Origin: Microbotryum silenes-acaulis
Taxonomy: Eukaryota; Basidiomycota; Microbotryomycetes; Microbotryales; Microbotryaceae
Direction of reading: 5' to 3'
DNA: 64,000 nt
Assembly (NCBI GenBank): GCA_003665825.1
Contig: QPFY01000003.1
Location: 1,984,001 to 2,048,000 of the forward strand
Shown: positions 1 to 12,020 of the stretch, piece after piece
Numbering within the stretch: position 1 is the first letter of the stretch
Layout: each line of letters starts with the position of its first letter
Translations under genes and position numbers: made by a program
The notes under the pieces: generated by a model
What the model was told of the DNA's origin: nothing
The model's input: only the letters and a program-made list of their open reading frames with translations
The model's database searches: none

Positions 1-1793
1 TCGGACCAGGAACTGGTCTTGAAACTTGCGTCGACGACGCAGGACGTACCGAGTTCGTACCCTGCCGAATTGGAGAGCTCAAAGTTCGGCTTCAAGGTTC
101 GCATCCAAGGCGGCGACTACGCCAGCTCCCTCGCCAAGGTCAACCAAGGCCTTCTCGACGCCGCCAAGTATGCCGGCGACGACAACAGGCGCAAGATGTT
201 GCACGACTACGAGAACAGTTTCAGGACCGGAGATTTGGAAAAGCACAAGGATGGCTCGAGGAAGTGGGTCAAGGATCAGGGACCGGTCGTCGAGAGTTAT
301 ATTGGGTTCATTGAAAGCTACGTCGATCCTTTTGGCGCGAGGGCCGAGTTTGAGGGCTTTGTCGCCGTCGTCAACAAGGAGGTGGGTCGTCGCTGAATAC
401 TAGAAAGAACGTCGAATGCCTCCCAAAGCTGATGGAATCCTTTATTATCTTTATTCTACTTGCGCCTCATTTCCCACAGCAAAGCAAAAATTTCGCCATT
501 CTCGTCGACAAGGCGCCTCATTTGATCCAAGACCTCCCTTGGGGCAAGTCGTTCGAAGTCGATACCTTCCAAAGGCCCGACTTCACCGCCCTCGAGATCC
601 TCTCCTTCGCGACCGGTGGTATCCCCGCCGGTATCAATATTCCGAATTATCATGATGTGAGGGAACAGGATGGCTTCAAGAATGTGTCGTTGGTTAATAT
701 CTTGGCGGCCAAAGCCGCGGGCGAGGTGTTGACGTTTATTGCGCCCGAGGAGAGGGAGGGGTATGAAAAGTGGGTCGATCGCTGCTTTGAAGTGCAAGTT
801 TGCAATCACGAGGTGAGTGTACGAGTGTTTGGTCAAAGGGAGTTAGCTATAGGGAAAAGCTGACGGATCTACTTCATCGTCTTGACGAACCCAGCTACTC
901 GGTCACGGTACCGGTAAACTCTTCCAAGCTCGTCCCGACGGTTCGCTCAACTTTGATCGCGACACCCTCCTCAACCCACTGACGAACCAACCCATCGAAT
1001 CATGGTACCAACCCGGTGAGACGTACGGATCACGCATCGGGCCCGTCTCGAGCGCGATGGAAGAATGTCGCGCCGAAGCCGTAGCCCTCTACCTAGCGAG
1101 TCATCGTGAGATTCAAGAGATCTTTGAGATTACGGAACAAGTGGATAGGGAGGATTTGGTTTATTATACGTTCTTGAGTATGGCCAGGGCAGGCGTCAAG
1201 GCGCTCGAGTGGTACGATCCACAGACGGCCAGACATGGGCAGGCGCATATGGAGTGAGTTGGGTTGGGGTGCGGGATGTTGGCTTGAGCAGGAGACTGAT
1301 CGTTGTTCTTGTCCTTGTGCAGGGCTCGTCATGGGATCACCAATTGGTTGATCGAGCATGGTGTCGTCTCCCTCGAGAAGAAGCTCGACGCACAGGGGAA
1401 ACTCGTCGATGCGTACGCCAGGGTCAATCGTCAGGCGTGTCTCGAGCAGGGCAAGAAGGTCATGGGAGGTGGGTTCCACGACTCCTTCTCAAGCCGCAAT
1501 CGTTTGATGATAACTGAATCGTTTGGGATTTCTCCTTAGATCTGTTACTTCACCTCCAAATCCTTAAATCAACAGGCGATGGACCCGGTGCGACCGTCTT
1601 CTTCAAGAAACTCACCACCCCTTCAAAGGAATGGATCGACGAACTCAGGCCGTTGGTGTTGAGCAGCAAGTTGCCGAGGAAGATTTTCGTGCAGCCCAAT
1701 ACGGTCGTGGTAGAGAGCGGGGAGGTCGAACTGAGGGAGTACGAGGTTAGTTTGGAAGGTGTTATCAGGAGTTTTGTGGAGAGGCGGCTTTGA
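1..1793 (+). CDS. DPP3: Dipeptidyl peptidase III (M49 metallopeptidase), 3' part; 5' end outside window
   Basis: Zinc exopeptidase that removes dipeptides from the N-terminus of peptides, normally cytosolic. Exons read as 1-381, 480-812, 895-1253, 1323-1468 and 1540-1793 (stop TGA 1791-1793), all with GT..AG introns of 69-98 nt. The M49 zinc site HELLGH is split by the 813-894 intron: HE ends exon 2 and LLGHGTGKL starts exon 3. The second signature EECRAE lies in exon 3 at about 1060-1077. Family-typical blocks such as ESYIGFIESYVDPFG and GIPAGINIPNY are present, and the end YEVSLEGVIRSF matches the usual M49 C-terminus. Both zinc motifs and the glutamates are intact, so the gene looks functional. 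The start lies upstream of base 1. Identification is by family motifs; splice sites are inferred from reading frame continuity. Confidence 0.95.
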
Positions 1794-2088
1794 AAGAGTT
1801 GATTGGGGTAGGAGATTTGGGTCGTATGAAAGCGAAGAGGTTTGCAAGGCAAATTCAAGTGAAACGGGAAAAGTGAAAAGATGTTGATTCCAAAGAGATC
1901 GCAATTGGGCGATGGTGAAGGAGCCACGGTTCATATAAAAGATGGGAAGCAGAAAATGGACCATAAGGTAGGGAAGGAGGTGTAACCCAGAAGGACAACC
2001 GACTCGACGAGGCGATTGGTCGAGAGCGAGGCTGAGAATGTCATCGACGGCGAGTGTCGAGAGATAGTTTAAATGCTCTTAGTATTCT

Positions 2089-2744
2089 TTAGAGTGTGCA
2101 GCAGCGGTCGTCGATGCTGAGAGAAGGTTAAACACATATAATATGTTAGCTCGTCCACTCGGACGTTCTGCGACGCAGTGCGGAGAAAGGAGTAACTATA
2201 CCTCTCAGGATAGGCGGCGGCGCACGCCGGGAACCCGTCCATGCGGGTTTTGTAGCTCTTGCAGGGGTCCTTTAGGAAGCTGGGTGACATCAAAGAAGAT
2301 GAAGTCATCGCGCTTGGTGGTTAGCGTAACGCATGACGAGTTGGGAGCACCGCTCTACCCAGTTGGGACGTACGAGGTGCAAGCCCTGAAAGAGAAAGGG
2401 GTCGGCGTGATAACGTGCGTGCAGAAGACGGCGGTGCGAGGCGGTGAGTACGAGCTGCAGTTACGGATATACGCAATGGCCTTACCTCAACGCATTCCTG
2501 AAAGCAGTGCAACGTGGGGTGGGGCTTGGGTATCCCTTGGAGTCGCTGAGAAATGGGAATTCAGGGGTCAGTAATGGAACGACCGGCGGGCTCGGGGGCG
2601 ACTAAGTTGTCGGCCTCGAGACGGCGGGGAGAGGACGAGTTTTGCCAAGACTAACTGTATCGCTTCGTCGTGCCCGGAGCTGGAAGCGGCTACGACGTTC
2701 ACGACGAAAAAGATGAGACCGATTTTGAAGAAGGCGATGCGCAT
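2089..2744 (-). CDS. Putative small Cys-rich secreted protein (about 104 aa)
   Basis: Unrecognised gene, predicted here from splice signals. Model on the minus strand: exons 2744-2656, 2545-2486, 2385-2359, 2312-2202 and 2116-2089. The total of 315 nt is exactly divisible by three and ends in TAA. The protein begins MRIAFFKIGLIFFVVNVVAA, a convincing secretion signal. The mature part is short and has six cysteines, including a C-terminal CC pair. Donors are GTTAGT, GTAAGG, GTAGAG and GTATAG; most acceptors are pyrimidine-CAG. The 46-nt third intron with acceptor CCAAG is the weakest point. The length, signal peptide and even cysteine number resemble small secreted fungal proteins, but no family is recognised. 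The long plus-strand reading frame across the same bases is probably its shadow. Confidence 0.45.
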
Positions 2745-5247
2745 GATGGGCTTCGAGAGAGATGTGTTCAGGACGCGTTTCGAGGGAGTGAGAATTGAGA
2801 GTGAAAGAGGGTAAAGGCCCTGGTGCCAGTTTCGTCCCTTTCGGCTTTCTCAAATATGCTCAAGTCTAAAACATCAGGTGTTGAATGGTTGATTTAAGGA
2901 CCCGAGTGGTCAGGTGACCACTTAAGCCCGCTTTTCGTTGCTTGCCTCGATTGTTCTTGAAGACCACGCTAAAGCCGCCGCCGTCCCACGGCTAGTGGCG
3001 ATGGGGCTTTACCCCTGACGGACTTTCTTTATTCCGTTCGAGTTCCAACTCCGAGTAGTCATCCGCTCACACCAAAGCGTAAAGTGCTGACATATTTCAA
3101 GAACGGGCAAAAATCAGTTCGTTTCGACCAATTCGGGGTCCTGACCTCGTGGCTTTTGCAGCCGCATAGGAGAGCCTGGCTTAGATGTCGGATCGGCCTA
3201 GCATCGTAGCATCGGGGTTTTACCCCACGCTCAGCAAGAGCCAGTGGTGGTGCTAGTGACCTGTCGGCTAAAAAAAGGGACTGAGATTGCGTTGATGACA
3301 TGAAATGCCTGCACAGGGCGCTCCCCCTTCGGTGATGCTTCGATACTGTTTTGAGAATGCAACGAGTTACGCCATGGCTATCGAATACTTAAGTTACCCT
3401 TCGTTCAAGTTGTCAAGCTTCAGAAGACAGCGCCGAAGGTTGTAAGACCCGCTTCCGGGGCGCTTGAATTCGCCAGTTGCTCGTACCACCAGGTTCACAA
3501 GCAAGCTCGGGAAGTGGCCGAGCTGTCCTGCAACTGCCCGAGACGGAGGCGGGCCGGCGAACCGCCGATGCAGTGCCTGCAACTTCTCCGAGTCGCTCGA
3601 GGCGGTGTCCGACCGGTGTCGATGAGATCGATGAGAGGCTAGCAATTTTGCTAGCCGTTGATGCAACGTGGGTAAACTGACTCCTCTCAAACCCTATTAT
3701 TTCTCACGCAGGTCGCGATGCGCCCCGAGAGTCGAGACAGTGAACTAACGAAAGGAGGTCCGAGAGGTATAAAGAGCCGGCGGTGGATTAATCATGATGT
3801 TGGGCCAACTTGCTGGCTGATTACCTCCGCGGTATTCAACGATCAGTCGGAAACTCGGCGATTCCTAAGGACACGACTCGATGGAGCGACACGTAGGAGC
3901 GCGAGTCGACCGCTGCGTCAAATGTTCGGCGTTGCGCAAATACAACAACTAGAGGCTCAGGGGCTAAGGAATTCCTGAATCTCTTGGAGCTTCAGGGTTC
4001 GTTCTGAAGTCCGAAAGATCATGCTATTCTGAAATAGATGAGCTTCTTGAGGAGTAGGGAGGAACTTGGGGGAGGAGGGGGAAAAGCGCCAGCTATTCAG
4101 GCGCCGTTTTCGGATCGACCTTCCTTTATTGTTCGTCGTGAGCATTGCGGTCACTCATCGTCTGTCTGGGGTCGCCTCAGGCGACTGAGACGAGCACCGA
4201 CGTCTTCGTTCGTACGTTTCAGCAACGCGACGGGGCGCCTCCGGCTCATGAAAGCGCCGGTGCAATTTGTGGCACGCGATCAGAGTCTCGTAGTGCACGA
4301 CACGAGGACACTGAACACGATCTAAAGGCGTGGTATTTTGGTGCGAGTGATAGCTAAAGTATGAGACACTATCGAGCACGGCGAAGTGTTTCAGCGCATC
4401 AGCGGTCCAACTTCTGCAGGGGCTGCTTGCAGTGTTCGGCTCTTTGGAACAGCGCCGCCGCGTTCAGACCGAGTTTTGTCGGATGGTGCACCGCATGAAC
4501 CCGGTTTCATTTCTGAAACCACACAGTCTCCGGCTGCATACAATGTATGGTACGACGTCTCTGAATTAGACCCCACATCTGCCGTTCGGTACTCGTTAAC
4601 GATCGACTCGTGCGAGCGAAACCACTCACTTGGGTTCTTGTCTCGGTGAGAAATCGAGCAACTCCTCTGCGCGTGCGCGTTGCGTTATTTCCGCCGGTCA
4701 TTTCCAGGAAACATGGCGAGGGTGACTCAGCGTCTATAGGCGAAAAAGGATGAATTGTCACGAAAGTCGGTGAGGTTGAGTTGAGGAGGACGGTGTATTT
4801 TGTTCAGAAAGTCGTACGAGCATATCAATACTTTGCGTCCTTCCGCTCGCCTCGACTTACTTAAAATATTGAGTCTGGGCCCCACATGGAGCATGACTCG
4901 GACCCGACGAGTCGTGCTGGGTTGGGCTAGAGACGGGGCCCTGATACTCAAATCGGTGACTTCTAGCAGTGAATTAATGCAGGTGCTTCTATGCCCGGAA
5001 TCGAGCTTACGTCGAGAACTTCAAGTCTTGTCTACAGAAATGCCAAGTCACGTGCTCCTTGCCCAGTTCGCTCTGGAGATGACGGCGGGCGGTTTCGCGA
5101 TGCTCAAGTGCTTTCAGGTGCCGAGCTCGCGCCGAGTTACCGGGTGCGAAGGGCGGGCGTTCCTCGTGCTTACTCCGTCGCCGTCTCCCCCGCTTTCCTC
5201 CTGCCAGAGCACACCGCGCCCCACACATCAAAGAGCACGTGCATACA
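2745..5247. other. Intergenic, no gene supported
   Basis: About 2.5 kb between the putative secreted-protein gene and COA6. Reading frames here are short, have no recognisable motifs and do not link by plausible splice sites. I see no RNA gene or mobile element. Confidence 0.5.
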
Positions 5248-5842
5248 ATGTGGCCATTCTCCTCCTCCCCCTCCTCCTCTTCAACATCCACCGCATCCAC
5301 CTCCACCTCCGCGCTCCCCGCCGGTTCACCTTCACCCTCCTCGATCCCGGATCGCTCAGCCCGTCAAGCCTGCTGGGATCATCGTGATACCTATTTCGGA
5401 TGTTTAGAGAAGAACGCAGTGATCGTTCCTGGAGCGGAAAAGGAAAAGGGACTTTGTCAAAATGAGAGGGAGGGTTATGAAGCGCGGTGTGCGCAGAGTT
5501 GGGTAAGGGTTCCTCCTGCGCTGCGACTGTGACTGTGACTTGTGACTGCGACTGGGAAGGCTTTGGGGAGGGGTTGCTGATCGAGGGTTTTTTTTTGTTT
5601 CTATTCTGCTTTTCTTCTTTTGATTGTTTGGTGATACAGGTTGATTATTTCAATAGTACGTTCATGCCCACTCTCTCTTGCTGAGATGGCGTAGAGTACC
5701 GCGATCAATGACTCGATCAACTCGTACGGTTGTGTGCTCTTACTTCTCAGAACGAAGGCTCCTGCAACTACGACAAGATCGCATGAACGCACAACAAGCC
5801 GAACAACTAAAGGCGCAGGGTGGTACAGCGATAAGAGCATGA
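5248..5842 (+). CDS. COA6: Cytochrome c oxidase assembly factor 6 (twin Cx9C/Cx10C protein)
   Basis: Intermembrane-space protein of mitochondria that helps copper delivery to Cox2 during complex IV assembly. Exons 5248-5502, 5640-5655 and 5751-5842 give 120 aa. A Ser-rich N-terminus (about residues 4-35) precedes the conserved core ARQACWDHRDTYFGCL (Cx9C) and LCQNEREGYEARCAQSW (Cx10C), then DYFNKRR across the two introns, exactly the COA6 pattern. The start is the ATG at 5248; an in-frame GTG lies 9 nt upstream. The last exon ends at TGA 5840. An alternative +1 frame just downstream (about 5833-5890) also looks protein-like, so the extreme C-terminus could differ if another small intron exists. 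The middle exon is only 16 nt. Confidence 0.85.
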
Positions 5843-6449
5843 TACGGCCGCCGGTGCAGCAGACGGCGAAGAAGGAGTTGAGGAAAAGGTACGTTTGACG
5901 TTCCTTGTCCTTGGTGCACATCCATTTACGGTCTGCTGATCGATGCTGAGAATGTTTCGTAAAGGAGGTTTGTTTAGACGATGAAAGCTAGGATGCAGTT
6001 TCATGTATCATTCACCCATGTGCGAGGCATCGTCCCTCATCACGGCCCCAAGTCTCTCGCGGAGGCGCTCACGAAAGCGTCGACCCAGAGAGTACCAGAA
6101 TAGGGGTATCCAACTCGAACCAAGATGCATCATCACACCAATATTCTTCACCTACAAGAAATAGCGCAAAGGTTGAACCCTCCCGGGGAGAATATGCACA
6201 GGCTTTAGGAAGAAGAGGGTCGTAAAAAGGGGTCAACTAAAAAGCGGAATGGTCGAAAAAAGCACGAATCGTGTCGAGGGTCGTAGAGGCATCGCGGAAT
6301 GGACAGGTGAGGAGTCAAAACGGTTTACGAGAAGAGAGAAAAGCTTTTATAAAGAGGTCGTCAATTAAATTTCGTTCGCACAGTCGAGGTAGGGAGGTAA
6401 ACCTTTGTGGGAAGCACGAGTCGAGAGAACCGATCGAAAAGCGAAATGT
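5843..6449. other. Intergenic between convergent COA6 and VTS1
   Basis: 3' ends of two convergent genes face each other here. I see no additional gene. Confidence 0.5.
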
Positions 6450-9400
6450 TCACCATCCTCGTTTCGCGGCATTCGGTGCCGGGCTCAGTCGATCCCATTC
6501 GACATTTTTGTTGCCATGATCGGGATCAGGACTCGCGCCATCGGCAGTGTTGGGCGAGACCGAACGCGTCGCGGTACGGTCGTCGACGTTCAATGCTCCG
6601 TCGCCGGGGAGGGCCATGTTCGTCTTCAGGCGCACGGTCTCGAAGACCCTGTGAGCAAAAATCCATCCATACAGATCAGCGCGCTACTCGAGCTAGCGAT
6701 AAGACCCCCGTCGACACTCACTTGAGCAACTTCCTCCTCGCGCCCAAAGCGGCTACGCCCTTCTTCTCCAACCCCTCATCATCCAGCATGACCATCTCCT
6801 TCCAATTCGAATTCTCGAACGTCGGAGTGTACTTGTGCAAACGCAACGAACGGAGCCAAAGAGGTACATCAGAAAGGAGGGACATGTCGAGGGGCTCATC
6901 GGGGTTCGCTCCGGAGCCGGCGACGGTTGCGGGAGCGCCGGGGTTCGGAGTGGAGATTTTTGAAGGGGGGTAGCCGGGCGTTCCCGGAGAACGGTCGACG
7001 CGGGATGAACGACGGGCTTGGTTAATGCCATCTGAAGATTAACAAAAAGGGGATACCGATCAGCATGCCTCCGCACGTTGCTCGGCACCCATACACGCTC
7101 GACTCACTCATTCCCAAACCGACGTTGCCGAAACCCATCGGACTCGTAGGGACGTAGTTGCGACCACTAGGGGAGAGAAGCGCTTGTTGTTGCTGCTGAA
7201 AATGCATCATTTGCACGGGCGAGAGACCCATACCTGTGCGTACAAGGTTCGGAACGAGTCTATTCAGCATGAGTCAGCGATAATTTGAATGGACAATTAC
7301 AACTCACCACCTGCGGCCAAGTTGCTCAACACCTGCATTTGCTGCTGTTGCTGGATCATCTGCTGCTGCAACGCCAACAGATTCGCCAGTTGTGCATTCG
7401 TCGACGCTTGACCTCCTCCTCCTCCGCCGCCCATCCCGAATTCCGTCGAGCCAAGCGAAGGTGAAAAACCCGTATCGGCGCCAACTTCTAATCCGGCATT
7501 CGTGACGCCCAACCCATTGCGCCAGTTTTGTTGTGCCGCCACGGCGGCTTGTTGTGCCGCAATTAGACCGGGGAAGTTGAGTGCGCCGGATGAGTTGAGA
7601 CGCGACGAACCGAGACCGGGTGACGAATGGTACTGTTGTTGTTGTTGCTGGGCTTGTTGGAGACCGGCGAGACCGAGGTTGATGGCGTTTTGTTGCATCG
7701 AGCTGAATTGACTCGCGCCTGTACCTGCTGGGCTGCGAGGTCCGGCTCGGTCGTCGTACATCCCCGACAAGGCTCCGTCCGAGATTGCGGCACCCGAAGG
7801 GGATCCACCGGCACCACCACCTCCGATACGGGCCGATCGACGGAACTTGCGCACGTCGTTGTCGAGCAGCACGGGGGAGACGGAACCGTTGTGAACGCCG
7901 CCGCTCGACCACGTGTTGTTGCCGATACTGGGCGAATTGCCGCCGTAATTGCCCGGTTCCATCTGCGAACCCGGTTCAACACCCGCTTTGCCGAACATCG
8001 GAACCAGGGGCGTGTTGACCATGCTGGCCCACGAACCACCGACCAAGGGTGAAAGTTGAGGGATGTCGGAATCGACGCCGGAGGAGCGAGGGAACGAAGC
8101 CGTCGTTGGTGGGCCCGTCGAGTGGGAGAGATGCAAGCCGCTGTGAGCACCATTCGGATGTGCAACGTTGGCACTGAGATGGTCGGATCCGGTCGAACGA
8201 GGACGGTCACCGGGGGACGGCGATCGACGTTCGAGCAACGTCTCCTTCTCGGACCAGAGCGACGAGGTCGACTTGTTGGCATCGTGACCGGCGCTCAACA
8301 GCATGTTCGCAGGGGCCGAGGTACGAGCAGTGGCCTTGAGTTTGGCGCGTTGGTTCGCCAACGTCGCGGCGGCGGTCGGGCCGTCCGAATTTGCAGCCGT
8401 GGGAGACGGGGGTCCAGGGACGGAAGCGGAGGGGTTCGATGCCGAATGAGGCGAGAGGTAGGAATCGCCGAGGGATTGACGCGCAAATTGACGCATGACC
8501 GGCGAGGTCGATCCTTTGAGACCAAGCGATGCGATTTTGGCTTCCATTTGCGTCTCCATCGATTCTACGAGCACGAGAGGGGGTTTGGACGATCAGCAAC
8601 AGGTATCGAGGGCCGGACAGACGAATATCGCCGACTGACGTTGGTTCGGGTTGGCCGGACTGAGAAGCGACGTGACTGGGTCGGCCCTAGCCATCTGCTG
8701 CAACACGGTGATGAAGAAGCGCATCTGCACCTGCGTCGACGACTGCAGCAGCGAGTAGAGCGCTGCGGTGCGTTCAGCCTCGGACAGGACTCTGAACCAT
8801 TGCTCGATCGCGGAGAGTTCTTCCTTGAAGTTGGAATCGAGGGAGGCCGCGGCCATTTCTTCGAGTGTGGTTTCGTAGTGCTGTAGATCTTCGAACCAGC
8901 GGTCGATCGCTGTGTGAGACAGATGGTGGAGTGTCTCGGGTGTCAGCTGATCCGGAGTCGGACGATGAAACAGGAGGCAAGACGGGGGGGTGTCGTCCGA
9001 CATGTATCTGAAGAGCTCACCCTCCGCTACGTGGGGAGGTCAGACATCACACATCAGCTTTTCGTATTTGATTGATCACAATGGCCAGAAGAGCCTCGAA
9101 CGCACATTCGACGTTGGTCAAATTGGGAGGCTGATGCATCGACGCAGCATGACTGGCCGAGAGGAAATCGCTCGCCGGGCGGGCCCTGTTCCAATTGCCT
9201 CCACCGGCCGAGTTGGGGGTTGAGCTACTGACGAGACTGGCATGGGAATGGGGACCACCGGACGTTTGGGACGAGAAAGTGGCGCGCATGCCTACGGCGT
9301 CGATGCTGCCCCGTGCGCGGGCTGCGTCGGCTGAAGCGGGTGGGCGCGAAGGGAGTGAGGCCAAACCCGACGTGTGTTGTTGCTGCTGCTGCTGTTGCTG

Positions 9401-9526
9401 TTGTTGTTGCTGAGCCTGTTGTTGGGACTGCTGGATCGCGCCAGACATGGTCGCGGAGAGCGAATGGTGGCGAGGCGCACCGCCATGGCCGGCAGCAGCG
9501 ATGCGTTCAGAGGCAGCTGCGGACAT
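6450..9526 (-). CDS. VTS1: Vts1/Smaug-like SAM-domain RNA-binding post-transcriptional regulator (899 aa)
   Basis: Binds Smaug-recognition hairpins in mRNAs and recruits deadenylation. Minus-strand exons 9526-9106, 9026-8640, 8564-7308, 7233-7108, 7031-6722 and 6648-6450; introns are 73-79 nt and the 2700-nt total is in frame. The N-terminus has a poly-Gln run at about residues 32-51. Exon 2 carries the Vts1-specific helical block [19 protein letters not shown]...[18 protein letters not shown] long Ser/Pro/Gln-rich linker with further Gln runs follows. A C-terminal SAM domain lies at about 784-842, with [20 protein letters not shown] and [13 protein letters not shown], including the basic helix that contacts RNA. 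Domain order and length fit fungal Vts1. The gene is divergent from the GT62 gene across an ~870-bp spacer. Confidence 0.93.
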
Positions 9527-9887
9527 CGTTCGACGCGTTGGTGGTCGGTGTCGGTCTTACTGGGCTACGTCAGGAGAGGTGAGAGAGAGAGACCGGCTCG
9601 GACGGAGTCTGGGCGTGATTTGAGCAGGGGCGGGCCGGTGGGTGCCAGTCCAGTTGGTTGCCAAGTTGGGGGCGGCGCGCGTTGGAACGTTGTTCGGGTT
9701 GACGCGAGGGGAGCTGACACGCGTGCAGCTGACACAGAGTGAGACAGCGCCGTTGGAGGTGGAGGAGAGTGCGAACGAGACGAGTCGAAGGAAGCGAGAG
9801 AGCGAGATAGTAGTGACCACTTCTGAACCTGGCGAGTCAACGCACTAGCAGAATCACACGACGACGCTGACACGAACAGGAGAAGAA

Positions 9888-9919
9888 GGGCGAGGGGCGA
9901 GGGGCGAGGGGCGAGGGGT
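9888..9919. repeat. 8-bp tandem repeat GCGAGGGG, about 4 units
   Basis: Four consecutive GCGAGGGG units in the VTS1/GT62 divergent promoter. Confidence 0.85.
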
Positions 9920-10200
9920 CGCTGCGAACAAAGCCGGCTGCGACTGACGCGCTGACAACTTGTGCGCACCGCTTGTGCGGGTTGACTTGGCTCTGCCAGC
10001 CTCCGTCTGGCTCTGTCGAGGCCCGGCTTGGCCAAGGCGGTCCGGCCGAATACAAAAACGGTCAGGGGGACCCGCGCGTCGAAGAGGTGGCATTAGCAAT
10101 TTGTAATCAATGAATGCGCGCCCGCGAGCCTGCGCCGCACCCGCCTGCCGAACGGGGGCAAAGTTGTGGCACAATTCAACTCGGAAGCACGAGGAAGTAG

Positions 10201-10246
10201 TACGCTAGAGCACGCTAGAGCACGCTAGAGCACGGTAGAGCACGCT
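10201..10246. repeat. 10-bp tandem repeat CACGCTAGAG, about 4.5 units
   Basis: Units of CACGCTAGAG with one variant (CACGGTAGAG), about 150 bp upstream of the GT62 start codon. Confidence 0.9.
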
Positions 10247-10393
10247 TCGAGGTCACGCGAGTCAAGATCCCGCGCCGATCGAGTCCCCTCTCAGCTCATC
10301 CTCCGCCCATCCTCTCCGTCGTCTCCATTTCATCCGTCTCCGCTCGACTCGATCTCGACTGGTCGCCCAGGCTCGTGTACATAGTTTCCGAAC

Positions 10394-12020
10394 ATGCTAC
10401 GGCGGTTGTCGGATTTCGCGACGTCGAGGCGCCGTCGTGGCGGCGACAGTTATGGAGGCAGTCCTGCGCTCCCTTCCAGTCGTGACAATTCCCCTCAAGG
10501 CTTCCGCAACGCGTTTGAACCTTACGTCTACAACAATAGCTCGGCCAAGAATAATAAAAAAGGTCCTCCGGTCATTCGAATCGTCGCAGGAGTGGCGGTG
10601 GTGTTGGTGATCTTTGTTTGGTGGATGAGGAAGGATGGGCCGGATAGACAGAGGGAGCTCGGGGGAAGGAAGGTCATGTCGAGGGATTGGAGGGGGGATA
10701 AGATCAGAGTCAACTTTTCCAACGTCAAGGCGAGCTCGACCGAGAGGGTGCCGACGGTCATGGTCAGTCCGTTCGGATCGTTCAACATTTTGCCTTTTTT
10801 TTGGTCGCGGAGTCCGGGCGCAGGAGAGACAAATCATCATGTGCTAACTGACCCTGCTAAGCTTCATCAGATCATGTGCACGATGAAGGACTCGCTCGAA
10901 CACATCTGGCACTTTTTTCAACTCATCGACACGCTCGACTACCCTCGCTCCAAGTTGCAAATCGCGATCCTCGTTTCAGACACCCAAGACCGCACCTATG
11001 AACGAGCGCTCGAACTCGCCGACGAGAGGCAGTACAAACGACTCAAGAAGCAACAGTACGGTCGTATCGTCGTGTTGAGGAAAGACTTTGCGATGGAGGA
11101 CCCTTCGGCCTTTGCGGCGATGGGGGGCATCATTCCTGCTCCCGCGAGGATGCCTTCTTCATCCGAGAAACTCGAAGCGGTTTCGGCGGATACGATCGTC
11201 GGTGCGGGGAAAGCGAGGCATGCATTTGGGGGTCAGATCCACAGAAGGAAGATGTTGGGCGTGTCGAGGACGTGGTTGTTGACGTCGGCGATGACGCCTG
11301 ATATCGATTACGCGCTCTGGATCGACGTAGACGTCGTCGATTATGACAAGCGGCTAGTGCAGACGTTGTTGGAGCATAGTGTCAACGAGAAAGCCGATGT
11401 CGTTGTGCCAAACTGCGTGTGGAAGACGTATAATGAACTTGGGTGAGTTTGAAACCCGGTGTCTCTCGGCGATTTGCGATCGTCGGAGCTGACGCTGTTC
11501 GCTTCTGCTCACAGCTCTTACGATCGAAACAACTGGCAAGAGACGCGCGAGTCGACCTCTCTCAAGCAAACGCTGCAGGAGGAGGAAGTCTTGATCGAAG
11601 GTGAGTCCAAACTCCGTGAACTCGAGACATTTTCAGTCCCCTCATTCGCTCCGACCTCGCTCAACTTCGCAGGCTACGAAGACTACATCAAGACCAAGCG
11701 TCTCAACATGGCCGACATGGTACCCTTCACACCTCAAACTCCCAGCGTTCTCCCCCTCGACGGTGTAGGAGGCTGCACGGCGCTCATTATCGCCGGTTTG
11801 CATCGCAAGGGCGCTATCTTCCCCGCTTGGCCGGTGGATCATCAGCTGGAGACGGAGGGGTTCGCGCAGTTGGCGAAGAAGTTTGGGGGAAGGATGGTGG
11901 GGTTGCCAAAGTATTACGTGTTCCATGGTGAGTGACGGGAATCCCTTTTCTGGGAGAGATAGTATGAGCGAATGTATGCTAATTCGGTCGGTCTTTCCGC
12001 GTGCAGGACTGTATGGCTAG
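10394..12020 (+). CDS. Golgi alpha-mannosyltransferase, GT62 (Anp1/Mnn9/Van1 family), 431 aa
   Basis: Subunit type of the Golgi mannan polymerase complexes that extend the outer N-glycan mannan backbone from GDP-mannose. Exons 10394-10762, 10871-11442, 11515-11600, 11673-11927 and 12007-12020 total 1296 nt, in frame. It is a type II membrane protein: a short basic cytosolic tail, then a hydrophobic segment at about residues 60-77 (VIRIVAGVAVVLVIFVWWM). The catalytic domain has SRTWLLTSAM and YALWIDVDVVDYD, containing the DxD metal/nucleotide-sugar motif. WPVDHQLETEGFAQLAKKFG and GLPKYYVFHG near the end are typical of the family. The first intron is a multiple of three without a stop and could be retained in frame. 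Which of ANP1, MNN9 or VAN1 it equals is not clear. Confidence 0.9.

Larger units (their letters stand above)
9527..10393. promoter_or_regulatory. Divergent promoter region between VTS1 and the GT62 gene
   Basis: Both flanking genes are transcribed away from this ~870-bp spacer, so it must hold both promoters. It contains two short tandem repeats listed separately. No TATA-like box stands out. Confidence 0.5.

Noticed and set aside
2143..2574. Plus-strand 143-aa frame
   Set aside because: Lies opposite the spliced secreted-protein model, has no motif and no signal; kept only as a fallback.
5239..5247. Upstream in-frame GTG as COA6 start
   Set aside because: A eukaryotic gene; the ATG at 5248 is the natural start.
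8056..8886. Plus-strand open frame of 276 aa opposite VTS1
   Set aside because: Arg/Gly-rich antisense of a Ser/Pro/Gln-rich coding exon.
9374..9742. Plus-strand frame with a poly-Leu start resembling a signal peptide
   Set aside because: The Leu run is the antisense of the CAG/CAA poly-Gln tract of Vts1.
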